DNA from: Phycisphaerales bacterium UBA2266
GTDB lineage: Bacteria; Planctomycetota; Phycisphaerae; Sedimentisphaerales; Anaerobacaceae
Assembly (NCBI GenBank): GCA_002347125.1
Contig: DDXG01000280.1
Location: 1 to 14,965, forward strand
Length of the DNA: 14,965 nucleotides
Reading direction: 5' to 3'
Part shown: in pieces, positions 6,754 to 14,965 of the stretch
Layout of the letters: each line of letters begins with the position of its first letter
How positions within the stretch are numbered: position 1 is the stretch's first letter
Program-made: the position numbers and the translations under genes
Notes under the pieces: model-generated
What the model was told of the DNA's origin: nothing
What the model saw: only the letters and a program-made list of their open reading frames with translations
The model's database searches: none

Positions 6754-7785
6754 ATGGATCGGAGAAGGATGTCTTACCCGAAGAACGTGCGAACGCTGTG
6801 CGCGGCCGTTGTGGCGGCGGTGATCCTGATTGGGGCGGCCGGGTGTGGCGAACGCATGGCCCAACTGGAGGCCAACCAGATGCGGCTGCAGGGGCTCGTG
6901 GAGGCCAATGCAATGCAGATCACCGAGGTGGTGACGTCGGCCGAGCGCAACCAAGAGCAGTTGCAGGCGGCTATTCTGAGTCTGCGGGGCACGACAGAGC
7001 AGCTTTCCGCCGAAATGCGGCAGGTGGCCCAGGCGCACACGAGTTTGCAGGATACGGTGGCGGCCCAGAATAGGGATGCACTTGGCCGGGTTGCCGCAGT
7101 GGAGGATGGGCACGAGCTGCTGACCACCCGAGTAGAACAGACCGAGTCGGCCAACCGCCAACTGGCGGCGGACCTGGCGGCGATGCGGGCCCGTCAGGCG
7201 GAGCTGGCGGGACTGATTGAGTCGAACCAGAAGAGCGTAGTGGCCCGACTGGCCGCCATGGACTCCAACCGGACGCAACTGCAGGCGGATTTGGGGGATG
7301 TGCGCGTGATGACGGAGAGGCTGGCCGCGGATGTGGCAGTCGTGGCTGATGCGCAGGCGAAGCTCGAGACCGGGATGCGGGACCAGATAGCCGGGCAGGC
7401 GGCTTCGTTGGCGACGGTGCGCGAGGACCACCATACACAGACTGAGGTCCTGGCGGGGCGCGTGGAGCAGTTGGCGGCGACAGCGGACGCTGCCAGGGGG
7501 GCCGTGGCCCGACTGGAGCAGGCTATTGCCGCGGACAATGAGCAACTGGTGCAGCTTGTCCAGTCAATTGACCAGACGCGGACGCAGATTGCCGCGATAG
7601 CGGACGGCCGGAAGGCGCACCCCGAAGTAACGGCGACCATGCTGGAGCAGCAGCAGGCGGATATGCAGGCCCGCTTGCAGCAGTTGCAGGCCGGGATGGA
7701 GGCAATGGTCCGCGACGTACGGGAAGATATGGAGCGATTGCAGCAGGACATGGCCCGTGCGCGTGAGGCGGACCGGCCCGAATAG
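6754..7785 (+). CDS. Predicted coiled-coil lipoprotein
   Basis: This 343-residue protein is of unknown function. A basic N-terminus and hydrophobic segment (13-30) end in GAAGC, so Cys31 is the likely lipidation site, although Ala rather than Leu occupies the -3 position. The rest (about 32-340) is almost all heptad-rich, Gln/Ala/Glu/Leu-heavy coiled coil. It contains internal repeats: the blocks starting NQEQLQA and NRTQLQA share about 15 of 40 residues, and EQLSAE/ERLAAD, VEANA, IESNQ and MDSNR recur. Of three in-frame ATGs, 6754 best fits the AAAGGAG at 6741-6747, with six bases between; 6748 abuts it. It ends in a terminator and appears monocistronic. A periplasmic structural or tethering role would be guesswork, and repetitive coiled coils give many false similarities. 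Confidence 0.8.
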   Translation: MDRRRMSYPKNVRTLCAAVVAAVILIGAAGCGERMAQLEANQMRLQGLVEANAMQITEVVTSAERNQEQLQAAILSLRGTTEQLSAEMRQVAQAHTSLQDTVAAQNRDALGRVAAVEDGHELLTTRVEQTESANRQLAADLAAMRARQAELAGLIESNQKSVVARLAAMDSNRTQLQADLGDVRVMTERLAADVAVVADAQAKLETGMRDQIAGQAASLATVREDHHTQTEVLAGRVEQLAATADAARGAVARLEQAIAADNEQLVQLVQSIDQTRTQIAAIADGRKAHPEVTATMLEQQQADMQARLQQLQAGMEAMVRDVREDMERLQQDMARAREADRPE

Positions 7786-7854
7786 GGTCCACAGCGGCTT
7801 ACAGGAGCCGTCCAGCGGCAATGGCCGGCCGTTATTGAGCCAGTTCTCTAAGGA

Positions 7855-7886
7855 GGCCGCATCCGGCGGATCGGATGCGGCCTTTC
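7855..7886 (+). terminator. Intrinsic terminator after the lipoprotein gene
   Basis: A perfect 10-bp stem, GGCCGCATCC (7855-7864) with GGATGCGGCC (7873-7882), has an eight-base loop and a short TTTC tail. It separates the lipoprotein gene from the glutamine synthetase operon. The sequence TAAGGAGG, a full match to the anti-Shine-Dalgarno, runs into its 5' arm but no well-placed start codon follows; the ATG at 7875 lies inside the 3' arm. Confidence 0.75.
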
Positions 7887-7904
7887 ATTGCGCGGGGATT
7901 TCGA

Positions 7905-7933
7905 TTGTGTTTCGGGACTGTCGGCGATATACT
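7905..7933 (+). promoter_or_regulatory. Candidate promoter of the glnN-hemW-lepA unit
   Basis: TTGTGT (7905-7910), a 17-base spacer and TATACT (7928-7933) make a plausible sigma70-type promoter just after the upstream terminator. The -10 is good and the -35 is weak. The start would be near 7940, leaving a leader of about 95 nt. I found no convincing sigma54 (TGGCAC-N5-TTGC) site, which one might expect for a nitrogen-controlled gene. Confidence 0.45.
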
Positions 7934-8033
7934 TTTTTGTTTGGCTCGGTCCGGCGGCGGCGGTTTTCAGGCGGTCGGCGGGGGCGGGCACACGAGGCGA
8001 TATTTTACAGGGCACTCAAGCAGGAGAAGGTCC

Positions 8034-10142
8034 ATGTCAGGGCATTCGGATTCGGCGATGGGGCAGTTCGGCAGTCATGCGTTCAATATTGCGACGATGC
8101 GAGAGCGCCTTCCGAAAGGCGTTTTCCAGTCCCTGAAGAAGACGCTGGAAGGGGCCCAGCCCCTGGATCCTGCGACGGCGGACGTGATAGCCAATGCGAT
8201 GAAGGACTGGGCGATCGCCAAGGGGGCCACGCATTACTGTCACTGGTTCCAACCCATGACGGGGCTGACGGCCGAGAAGCATGATTCGTTTATCGCGCCG
8301 ACGCCGGAGGGCAAGACGATCATGGAGTTCAGCGGCAAGGAACTGATCCGGGGCGAGCCGGATGCATCGTCGTTCCCGTCCGGGGGCCTTCGCGCCACGT
8401 TCGAGGCCCGAGGGTATACGGCGTGGGATTGCACCAGTCCGGTGTTCATCAAGGAGGACGGCAAGAACATCACCATGTATATCCCGTGCGCGTTCTGCTC
8501 GTACACGGGCAGCGCCCTGGACAAGAAGACGCCGCTACTGCGTTCGATGGATGCCCTGAACCGGCAGGCGATGCGGGTATTGCGGGCACTGGGCAACACA
8601 ACGTCGCGCTCGGTGACATCCACCTGTGGGCCGGAGCAGGAGTACTTTCTGGTGGACCGGTCGTTCTATGAGAAACGGCTGGACCTGCTGCTGACGGGCC
8701 GAACCCTGTTCGGCGCGCGGCCGCCTCGCGGACAGGAGTTGTCGGACCATTATTTCGGCACGCTGCATGAGCGTGTGGCCAGTTTCATGAACGAGGTCAA
8801 CAGTGAGTTGTGGAAGCTGGGCGTGGCGGCCAAGACACAGCACAACGAGGTCTCTCCCGCGCAGTACGAATTGGCGCCGGTCTTCTCAACGGTCAATGTC
8901 GCTACGGACCACAATCAGTTGACAATGGAAACGCTGCGGAAAGTCGCGCTGCGGCATGATTTCGTATGTCTGCTGCATGAGAAGCCGTTTGCCGGGGTCA
9001 ACGGCTCCGGGAAGCACAACAACTGGTCCCTGGTGACGGACGACGGGATCAACCTGCTGGACCCGGGCGAGACGCCCCACGACAACATGGTGTTCATGAT
9101 GATGGTCTGTGCGGTGGTTCATGCGGTCGATACTCACGCGGCGCTGCTGAGGGCGAGCGTGGCGAACTCCGGCAACGATCATCGGTTGGGGGCGCACGAG
9201 GCGCCGCCGGCGATTGTGTCGATCTTCCTGGGCGAGCAGTTGACGGATATCTTCGAGCAGTTGGGCAGGGGCGGGGCGAAGAAGAGCACGAAGGCCGGAG
9301 AGCTGCGGCTGGGTGTCTCGACGCTGCCGCAGCTGCCGAAAGACACCACCGACCGCAACCGCACCAGTCCGTTCGCCTTCACCGGCAACAAGTTTGAGTT
9401 TCGCATGGTGGGCTCGTCGCAATCGGTGTCGGGGCCCAATTTCGTGCTCAATACCATCGTCGCCGAGTCGTTGTCCCGGTTCGCCGATGAACTGGAGCGG
9501 ACAGACAACGTTGTGTCGGCCGCCCAGGAGATTCTCACGCGGGTGGCGGCCGAGAATGCGCGGGTGATCTACAACGGCGACAATTACACGGAGCAGTGGG
9601 TGGCGGAAGCCGAACGTCGCGGGTTGCCGCACATGCGGTCCACCGTCGAGTCGCTGGAGTGCATTCCATCAAAGGAGCATTCGGCGATGTTTGTCCGTCA
9701 TGGGGTGCTGACGAAACAGGAACTGGCCGCGAGGACGGAGATCCTGCAGGAGACGTATTGCATGTTGATCAATATCGAGGCCAGGACGATGGTCTCGATG
9801 GCCAGGCGTCAGATTCTCCCGGCATGTTGCGAGTATGCGACACGGCTGGCGGATTCGGCAACGGCGATTTCGGAGGCGGGTGTGGATGCCGCGACGCAGA
9901 CACGGATGCTGACGAGGGTTACGCAGTTGATTTCGGCACTGGACAAGGGGGTGGAGGTACTGGAGGCAGCGGCGGCCAAGGCGAGCCAGGCCGGCAATCT
10001 GACGCGGCAGGCGCGGGCTTATCGCGACACGGTGGTCCCTGCCATGGCGACGGTGCGGGCGGCGGCCGATGAACTGGAGACGATTGTGGACGCCGAGCTG
10101 TGGCCCCTGCCGACGTATGCCGAGATGTTGTTTATGAAGTGA
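8034..10142 (+). CDS. glnN: Glutamine synthetase type III
   Basis: This 702-residue cytosolic enzyme joins ammonia to glutamate with ATP; the type III form is a dodecamer much longer than GSI. Seen motifs are FSGKELIRGEPDASSFPSGG (98-118), GPEQEYFLVD (199-208), KTQHNEVSPAQYELAP (267-282), VNGSGKHNNWS (322-332, the ammonia/glutamate-site region) and GNDHRLGAHEAPPAI (380-394). These are characteristic of GSIII rather than GSI or GSII. The ATG at 8034 follows GGAGAAGG (8023-8030) and gives the usual family N-terminus; the frame is open back to 7875 but that extension begins inside a terminator hairpin. Length is normal for the family (about 700-730). It is first in a unit with hemW and lepA, only five bases before hemW. 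No P-II or glutamate synthase gene is in view. Confidence 0.97.
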   Translation: MSGHSDSAMGQFGSHAFNIATMRERLPKGVFQSLKKTLEGAQPLDPATADVIANAMKDWAIAKGATHYCHWFQPMTGLTAEKHDSFIAPTPEGKTIMEFSGKELIRGEPDASSFPSGGLRATFEARGYTAWDCTSPVFIKEDGKNITMYIPCAFCSYTGSALDKKTPLLRSMDALNRQAMRVLRALGNTTSRSVTSTCGPEQEYFLVDRSFYEKRLDLLLTGRTLFGARPPRGQELSDHYFGTLHERVASFMNEVNSELWKLGVAAKTQHNEVSPAQYELAPVFSTVNVATDHNQLTMETLRKVALRHDFVCLLHEKPFAGVNGSGKHNNWSLVTDDGINLLDPGETPHDNMVFMMMVCAVVHAVDTHAALLRASVANSGNDHRLGAHEAPPAIVSIFLGEQLTDIFEQLGRGGAKKSTKAGELRLGVSTLPQLPKDTTDRNRTSPFAFTGNKFEFRMVGSSQSVSGPNFVLNTIVAESLSRFADELERTDNVVSAAQEILTRVAAENARVIYNGDNYTEQWVAEAERRGLPHMRSTVESLECIPSKEHSAMFVRHGVLTKQELAARTEILQETYCMLINIEARTMVSMARRQILPACCEYATRLADSATAISEAGVDAATQTRMLTRVTQLISALDKGVEVLEAAAAKASQAGNLTRQARAYRDTVVPAMATVRAAADELETIVDAELWPLPTYAEMLFMK

Positions 10143-10147
10143 GGCTG

Positions 10148-11299
10148 ATGCGTACGACGGCGGCGCCATTTTCTTCGGATGACCCGACAGGGCTGTATGT
10201 TCATGTGCCTTTTTGCGAAGGCAAGTGCGCGTATTGCGGGTTCTACTCCGAGCCCATAGGCCGTTGTGACACGGATCGGGTGGTCTCGGCCATTGAGGCC
10301 GAGTTGGAACGGTACAGGGGCACGGCCGTGCAAACGTTCTACGTCGGCGGGGGAAGCCCGACGTGCATGGGGACGAAGCGGCTGGGACGGCTGCTCGATG
10401 CGGTGGCGGTTCTGCGGTCAGAGCCTGGGGAGTGGACGGTCGAGTGCAATCCGGGGCAGGTCGATAGGGCGATGCTGACCATGCTGCGGCAGCGGGGTGT
10501 GAACCGGCTGTCGTTCGGCGTGCAGTCTTTCGCGGCCGCGGAATTGGCGGTGCTGGGACGGCGACACGGTGTTAAGGAGGCGATCCGAGCGGTTCGGCTG
10601 GCGCAGGATGTGGGTTTTGACAACATCGGTGTGGACCTTATCTATGCCATACCGGGTTCCACGCTCGGGTCATGGGAGGCGTCGCTGCGGGCTGCGATGG
10701 CCCTTGGCGTGCAGCATGTTTCGGCGTATGCGCTGAGCATTGAAGGCGGGACCCCGCTCCATAAGGCAATCTCAACGGGGCGAGTCGAGCCGGTGGATGA
10801 GGAGACGGACAGGGCCATGTATGAGATGGCGATTGACTACCTGGCCTCGGCGGGGTTTGAGCAATACGAAATATCGAACTTCGCCCGGGCCGGATACGCC
10901 TGTGAACACAATCTGGGCTACTGGGAGAATCGGCCGTTCATCGGGGTCGGCCCATCGGCCGCATCCCATTGGCGCCGGCAGCGGACCACGAACGTGGCCG
11001 ATATTGGGCGTTACGTTGAGGCCATCGAGGCGGGCGCCACCGTCTGTGCCGAGCGAGAACCGCTTGAAGCAAGCCGGCACATCTGCGAGACGGCGGTTTT
11101 GGGTCTGCGGATGCGGCAGGGGATTGACCGGATGGCGTTTGCGGCCCGCACGGGGGCGGATTTCGGCGAGGTCTTCGGGGCCACGGCCGAGCGGTATCGC
11201 CGGGCCGGGCTGATGGAGGTGGATGCGGCCGGCGTGCGGCTGTCCAGGCAGGCGTTGCCCGTGGCCGATTCGGTATTGTGCGATTTCGCGGCATTGTGA
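10148..11299 (+). CDS. hemW: Radical SAM heme chaperone HemW
   Basis: This 383-residue radical SAM protein is of the HemW family (formerly annotated HemN-like coproporphyrinogen oxidase), thought to deliver heme to respiratory enzymes. The [4Fe-4S] motif is C23-x3-C27-x2-C30 in VHVPFCEGKCAYC. Further signatures are GGGSPT (67-72), RLSFGVQSF (120-128), DLIYAIPG (163-170), YEISNFAR (240-247) and CEHNLGYW (252-259); the last fits HemW. The ATG at 10148 is five bases after the glnN stop and its GAGG site (10141-10144) overlaps that stop, indicating translational coupling; the three-base spacing is short. Next to lepA, hemW is in a gene order seen in several bacterial phyla. Genuine coproporphyrinogen oxidase activity is unlikely. 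Confidence 0.95.
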   Translation: MRTTAAPFSSDDPTGLYVHVPFCEGKCAYCGFYSEPIGRCDTDRVVSAIEAELERYRGTAVQTFYVGGGSPTCMGTKRLGRLLDAVAVLRSEPGEWTVECNPGQVDRAMLTMLRQRGVNRLSFGVQSFAAAELAVLGRRHGVKEAIRAVRLAQDVGFDNIGVDLIYAIPGSTLGSWEASLRAAMALGVQHVSAYALSIEGGTPLHKAISTGRVEPVDEETDRAMYEMAIDYLASAGFEQYEISNFARAGYACEHNLGYWENRPFIGVGPSAASHWRRQRTTNVADIGRYVEAIEAGATVCAEREPLEASRHICETAVLGLRMRQGIDRMAFAARTGADFGEVFGATAERYRRAGLMEVDAAGVRLSRQALPVADSVLCDFAAL

Positions 11300-11309
11300 G
11301 GTTGGCGGC

Positions 11310-11312
<3 letters not shown>
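11298..11312 (+). promoter_or_regulatory. Ribosome binding site and TTG start of lepA
   Basis: GAGG (11298-11301) overlaps the hemW stop TGA (11297-11299) and sits eight bases before TTG at 11310. No ATG or GTG in the lepA frame lies nearby: the first residues of the family (xxxRYIRNFSIIAHIDHGKST) start directly at this TTG, so the ribosome site decides the start. Confidence 0.75.
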
Positions 11313-13106
<1,794 letters not shown>

Positions 13107-13220
13107 CTGGATACCCGATGCTTGATGCTCAGCGCGGGTGATGGGTAAGTCCCGGCCTGACGCTGCCGCTTTCGGCGTAACCGTAAACCCGAAGCCGGAA
13201 ACCCCAAGCCACAGATCAAC

Positions 13221-13262
13221 CCCCAAACCGGCCCGTCGGCAAGGTCTTCGCAGGGTTTGGGG
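13221..13262. terminator. Hairpin between convergent lepA and PQQ-like genes
   Basis: CCCCAAACC (13221-13229) and GGTTTGGGG (13254-13262) form a perfect 9-bp stem with a 24-base loop. It lies in the 174-base gap between two convergent genes, so it could slow or end transcripts from either side, but neither strand has a T-run after it. The same gap holds a loose near-repeat (AAACCCGAAGCCGG then AAACCCCAAGCCAC, about 13186-13213). Confidence 0.35.
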
Positions 13263-13280
13263 TGGCGGATGCTGCTGGGG

Positions 13281-14588
13281 TCACTTCGCAGCGATGCAGT
13301 AGAGGTGGCGAGTCGTTCGGATGAAGAGGCGACCGCTGGCGATGCTGATGGAGGCCCGGACGAGTTCGCCGCCGGAGGGGTCGTCCATGTCGATGGTGGC
13401 CAGGACATTGCCGTCGGCGGCATTCAGGACGGCCGCGTCACCGGCGTGGTTGATGAGGTAGACCTTGCCGTCGGCGACCGTGGGGGAGGCCTCGTACTTG
13501 GAGCGGCCGGGCGTCTCAATGAGCCACTTGACGCCGCCGGCCGCGTCAACGCGGGCCAGCGATTTGCGCAGGTCGCTGAGGATGAGAAAATCGCCGTCGA
13601 AGAAGGCGGGCGTGGGCACGTCGGAGGTGATCTGGCGGGTCGATGCGCTGGTCCAGGCCACGGCATCATCGCCAAGCACGCCCCGGCCCTTGGGGGCAAT
13701 GGCGTAGATGGGGTCGTCCTTGGGCGCGCACGCCAGCACCACGCCGCCGCCGGCAACCGGCGACGGCACGAGCCGCCAGTGCCCGATCCGGCGCGGGTTC
13801 CACGTACCCCATCGCCACAGTTCCTCGCCCGTGGCCGAGTCGTGGCCGGTCAGGTCATCCCCGCCGACGACCAGAATCTGGAGCGAATCGCCGAAACGGT
13901 GTGGGATGGGCGTGCTGAAGGCCTCGCGGGATTCGGCGACGGCCTGGCTTGGGCGGATCTGCCGCCAGAGGGTCTTGCCGTCGGCCAAACCCACGGCAAG
14001 AAGGTAGGAGTCGTTGCGGGACGAGCCGCGGCCGCTGACGGGAACATCACGCTGGAGCACCTGGATATAGAGGCGGTCGCCGACGATGGTGGGGCTGGCG
14101 GCGAAGGTCCAGAGAAAGGCGAACGTGCCGTAGTCCTGCTGGATGTTACGGGCCCACCGCTGGGCGCCGGCCATGTCGTAGCAGATGAGGTCGCCATTCG
14201 CATAGAAGAACACGACGGATGTGCCATCGGTAACGGGCGAGGCGGAGGCGTAGTTGCTGCGGCCGTCTCTTTGCGTGCCCTGGGCCAGGTCATGCCGCCA
14301 GAGCAGCTTGCCGCCGGCGGCGTCGAAGCACATGGCGACAAGACGGTCCTGGGCGGCGTCGACGCCGGAAATGAAGACTCTGTCGTCCCAAACGATCGGC
14401 GTGGCGGCCGAGCAGCCGGGCAGCTCGACGCTCCAGAGCACGCCCTCGGTGCGGCTCCATTCGGACGGCAGGGCGGCCTCGTCCGTGGAACCATTGTAGA
14501 AGGGTCCGCGCCAGTGGGGCCAGTTGGCGGCTTGGGTGATGGCAGCGAACGTCAACATAAGGGCCAGCGACAGTTGGAGTCTTCGCAT
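13281..14588 (-). CDS. Secreted PQQ-like beta-propeller repeat protein
   Basis: This 435-residue exported protein has a signal peptide (1-20, RRLQLSLALMLTFAAITQA) probably cleaved before ANWPHWRGP; WPHWRGP at 23-29 is a common opening of planctomycete PQQ-like proteins. The remainder shows blade signatures of a PQQ/quinoprotein-like propeller, each ending in a Trp-containing strand: GGKLLWRHD (92-100), AQRWARN, DGKTLWRQ (203-210), GEELWRWG and GVKWLIE, with repeated PTIVGDRLYI- or PTVADGKVYL-type strands between. I see no evidence for PQQ cofactor binding or catalysis; structural or binding roles are typical. The ATG at 14588 has TGGAGG at 14599-14604 and gives a clean signal peptide; the frame extends upstream to 14645 with no such features. 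It is convergent with lepA and divergent from the small ORF at 14622. Confidence 0.9.
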   Translation of the reverse strand: MRRLQLSLALMLTFAAITQAANWPHWRGPFYNGSTDEAALPSEWSRTEGVLWSVELPGCSAATPIVWDDRVFISGVDAAQDRLVAMCFDAAGGKLLWRHDLAQGTQRDGRSNYASASPVTDGTSVVFFYANGDLICYDMAGAQRWARNIQQDYGTFAFLWTFAASPTIVGDRLYIQVLQRDVPVSGRGSSRNDSYLLAVGLADGKTLWRQIRPSQAVAESREAFSTPIPHRFGDSLQILVVGGDDLTGHDSATGEELWRWGTWNPRRIGHWRLVPSPVAGGGVVLACAPKDDPIYAIAPKGRGVLGDDAVAWTSASTRQITSDVPTPAFFDGDFLILSDLRKSLARVDAAGGVKWLIETPGRSKYEASPTVADGKVYLINHAGDAAVLNAADGNVLATIDMDDPSGGELVRASISIASGRLFIRTTRHLYCIAAK

Positions 14589-14621
14589 GGTACTCGTTGC
14601 CTCCAATAATTGTAGAAAGGA

Positions 14622-14831
14622 ATGGGCGATGCAGAACTCGAACATACCCGTCCGGCGCTATCAAAAACAGCGATTTCGACTAAGGGTGGCGCGCAAAGCG
14701 GCGCGCGGGACGACCAGAGCATAGCAGATTACGGTGAATTGGCAAGGGTTGTTCAGGCATGGCCGGAGCTACCGGAACACATCAGGGCGGCGATTAAGGC
14801 CCTGATCCGAAGCTGCAAGGAGGGAGAGTAA
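14622..14831 (+). CDS. Small protein of the planctomycete LSKTAIS/AWPxLPExI type
   Basis: This 69-residue frame has unknown function. It begins MGDAELE, continues LSKTAISTKGGAQSGA (19-34) and ends in ARVVQAWPELPEHIRAAIKALI. From memory, planctomycete genomes contain many short proteins of the form GDxGLEPPTSxLSKTAIS..GGAESGA...AWPxLPExIRxxI, often near integrases; this looks like a diverged member. The start is doubtful: AAAGG (14616-14620) is only one base from ATG 14622, and would suit ATG 14629, which is in another frame. Within the gene GCGCGC (14689-14694) and GCGCGC (14701-14706) form a hairpin. It could be a genuine small gene, a remnant of a mobile element, or a DNA-level repeat whose translation is incidental. 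Confidence 0.45.
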   Translation: MGDAELEHTRPALSKTAISTKGGAQSGARDDQSIADYGELARVVQAWPELPEHIRAAIKALIRSCKEGE

Positions 14832-14965
14832 TGCCGAAAGCCGGAGAGCCAGCCATGGGTAACGGCCATAGGAGCACCGAGAGAGGCCACAGGAAAGCCA
14901 TCGGCAGACCCTTGGGTGAGACATCCAGTGCGAGCAGAGGTCCAAACGGGTCCTTCCGGCGGGGG
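14831..14965 (+). CDS. Possible start of a further gene, cut by the window end
   Basis: An open frame of 45 codons starts at an ATG that overlaps the stop of the small ORF (TAATG) and follows a near-ideal AAGGAGG site (14818-14824) six bases before it. The translation (MPKAGEPAMGNGHRSTERG and onward to FRRG) is polar, basic and without a recognised domain, and it stays open to the window edge. The strong ribosome site and coupling favour a real gene. The Gly/Arg/Ser-rich composition leaves structured RNA or noncoding DNA possible. Confidence 0.3.
   Translation, partial: MPKAGEPAMGNGHRSTERGHRKAIGRPLGETSSASRGPNGSFRRG

Noticed and set aside
6664..7545. Minus-strand open frame of about 290 codons opposite the lipoprotein
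   Set aside because: It is a His/Arg/Leu-rich shadow of a repetitive Gln/Ala-rich coiled-coil gene; no domain or ribosome site.
7875..8033. N-terminal extension of glutamine synthetase from the ATG at 7875
   Set aside because: That ATG lies inside the 3' arm of a terminator hairpin and before the candidate promoter; the extension is low-complexity Gly/Arg, while ATG 8034 has GGAGAAGG and the family N-terminus.
7911..8033. Sigma54 site before glutamine synthetase
   Set aside because: TGGCTC occurs near 7942 but there is no TTGC-type -12 element at the required distance.
13180..13262. CRISPR-like or tandem repeat in the lepA downstream gap
   Set aside because: Only two imperfect 14-base units and one hairpin are present; no regular repeat-spacer pattern.
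13257..14609. Plus-strand open frame of about 450 codons opposite the PQQ-like gene
   Set aside because: It mirrors the real gene almost exactly, lacks a ribosome site and domains, and the minus-strand product has a signal peptide and propeller repeats.
14609..14637. Minus-strand TACAAT as promoter of the PQQ-like gene
   Set aside because: No acceptable -35 at 16-18 bases, and the transcript would start inside or right at the Shine-Dalgarno.

Overview
The window is GC-rich bacterial chromosomal DNA, most likely from a planctomycete, with class Phycisphaerae the best guess. The support is a secreted subtilase with FG-GAP repeats and a C-terminal dockerin, a PQQ-like propeller protein whose mature N-terminus carries WPHWRGP, and a short protein at the right end of a type (LSKTAIS...AWPxLPExIRAAIxAL) that I associate with planctomycete genomes. 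No 16S or marker tree was available, so the assignment is inference.

Layout. (1) 1-480: the distal end of an rRNA operon, with the 3' end of 23S, a tRNA-free spacer, 5S and a strong intrinsic terminator. (2) 510-1127 (-): a NUDIX-like phosphoesterase with its own promoter, then a roughly 400-base gap holding a C10 tract. (3) 1534-1893 (+): a small four-helix DUF486 membrane protein behind a good sigma70-type promoter. (4) 2098-5409 (-): a large secreted subtilase, transcribed away from (5) 5596-6357 (+), a stand-alone HisF-family protein that has lost part of the ammonia-gate signature; their promoter elements overlap. (6) 6754-7785 (+): a coiled-coil lipoprotein closed by a perfect hairpin terminator. 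(7) 8034-13106 (+): a tight three-gene unit of type III glutamine synthetase, hemW and lepA, with 5- and 10-base gaps, each downstream Shine-Dalgarno overlapping the preceding stop codon. (8) 13281-14588 (-): a secreted PQQ-like beta-propeller protein convergent to lepA. (9) 14622-14965 (+): a small ORF of the planctomycete LSKTAIS type followed by an overlapping (TAATG) reading frame that leaves the window.

Most of the window is ordinary core and secreted-protein gene content. The most unusual items are the HisF paralogue with altered gate residues, the right-end pair of small reading frames, and the subtilase with three EF-hand-like loops inserted between its catalytic Asp and His. I found no CRISPR array, no complete mobile element and no tRNA gene, and no convincing undescribed multi-gene system.
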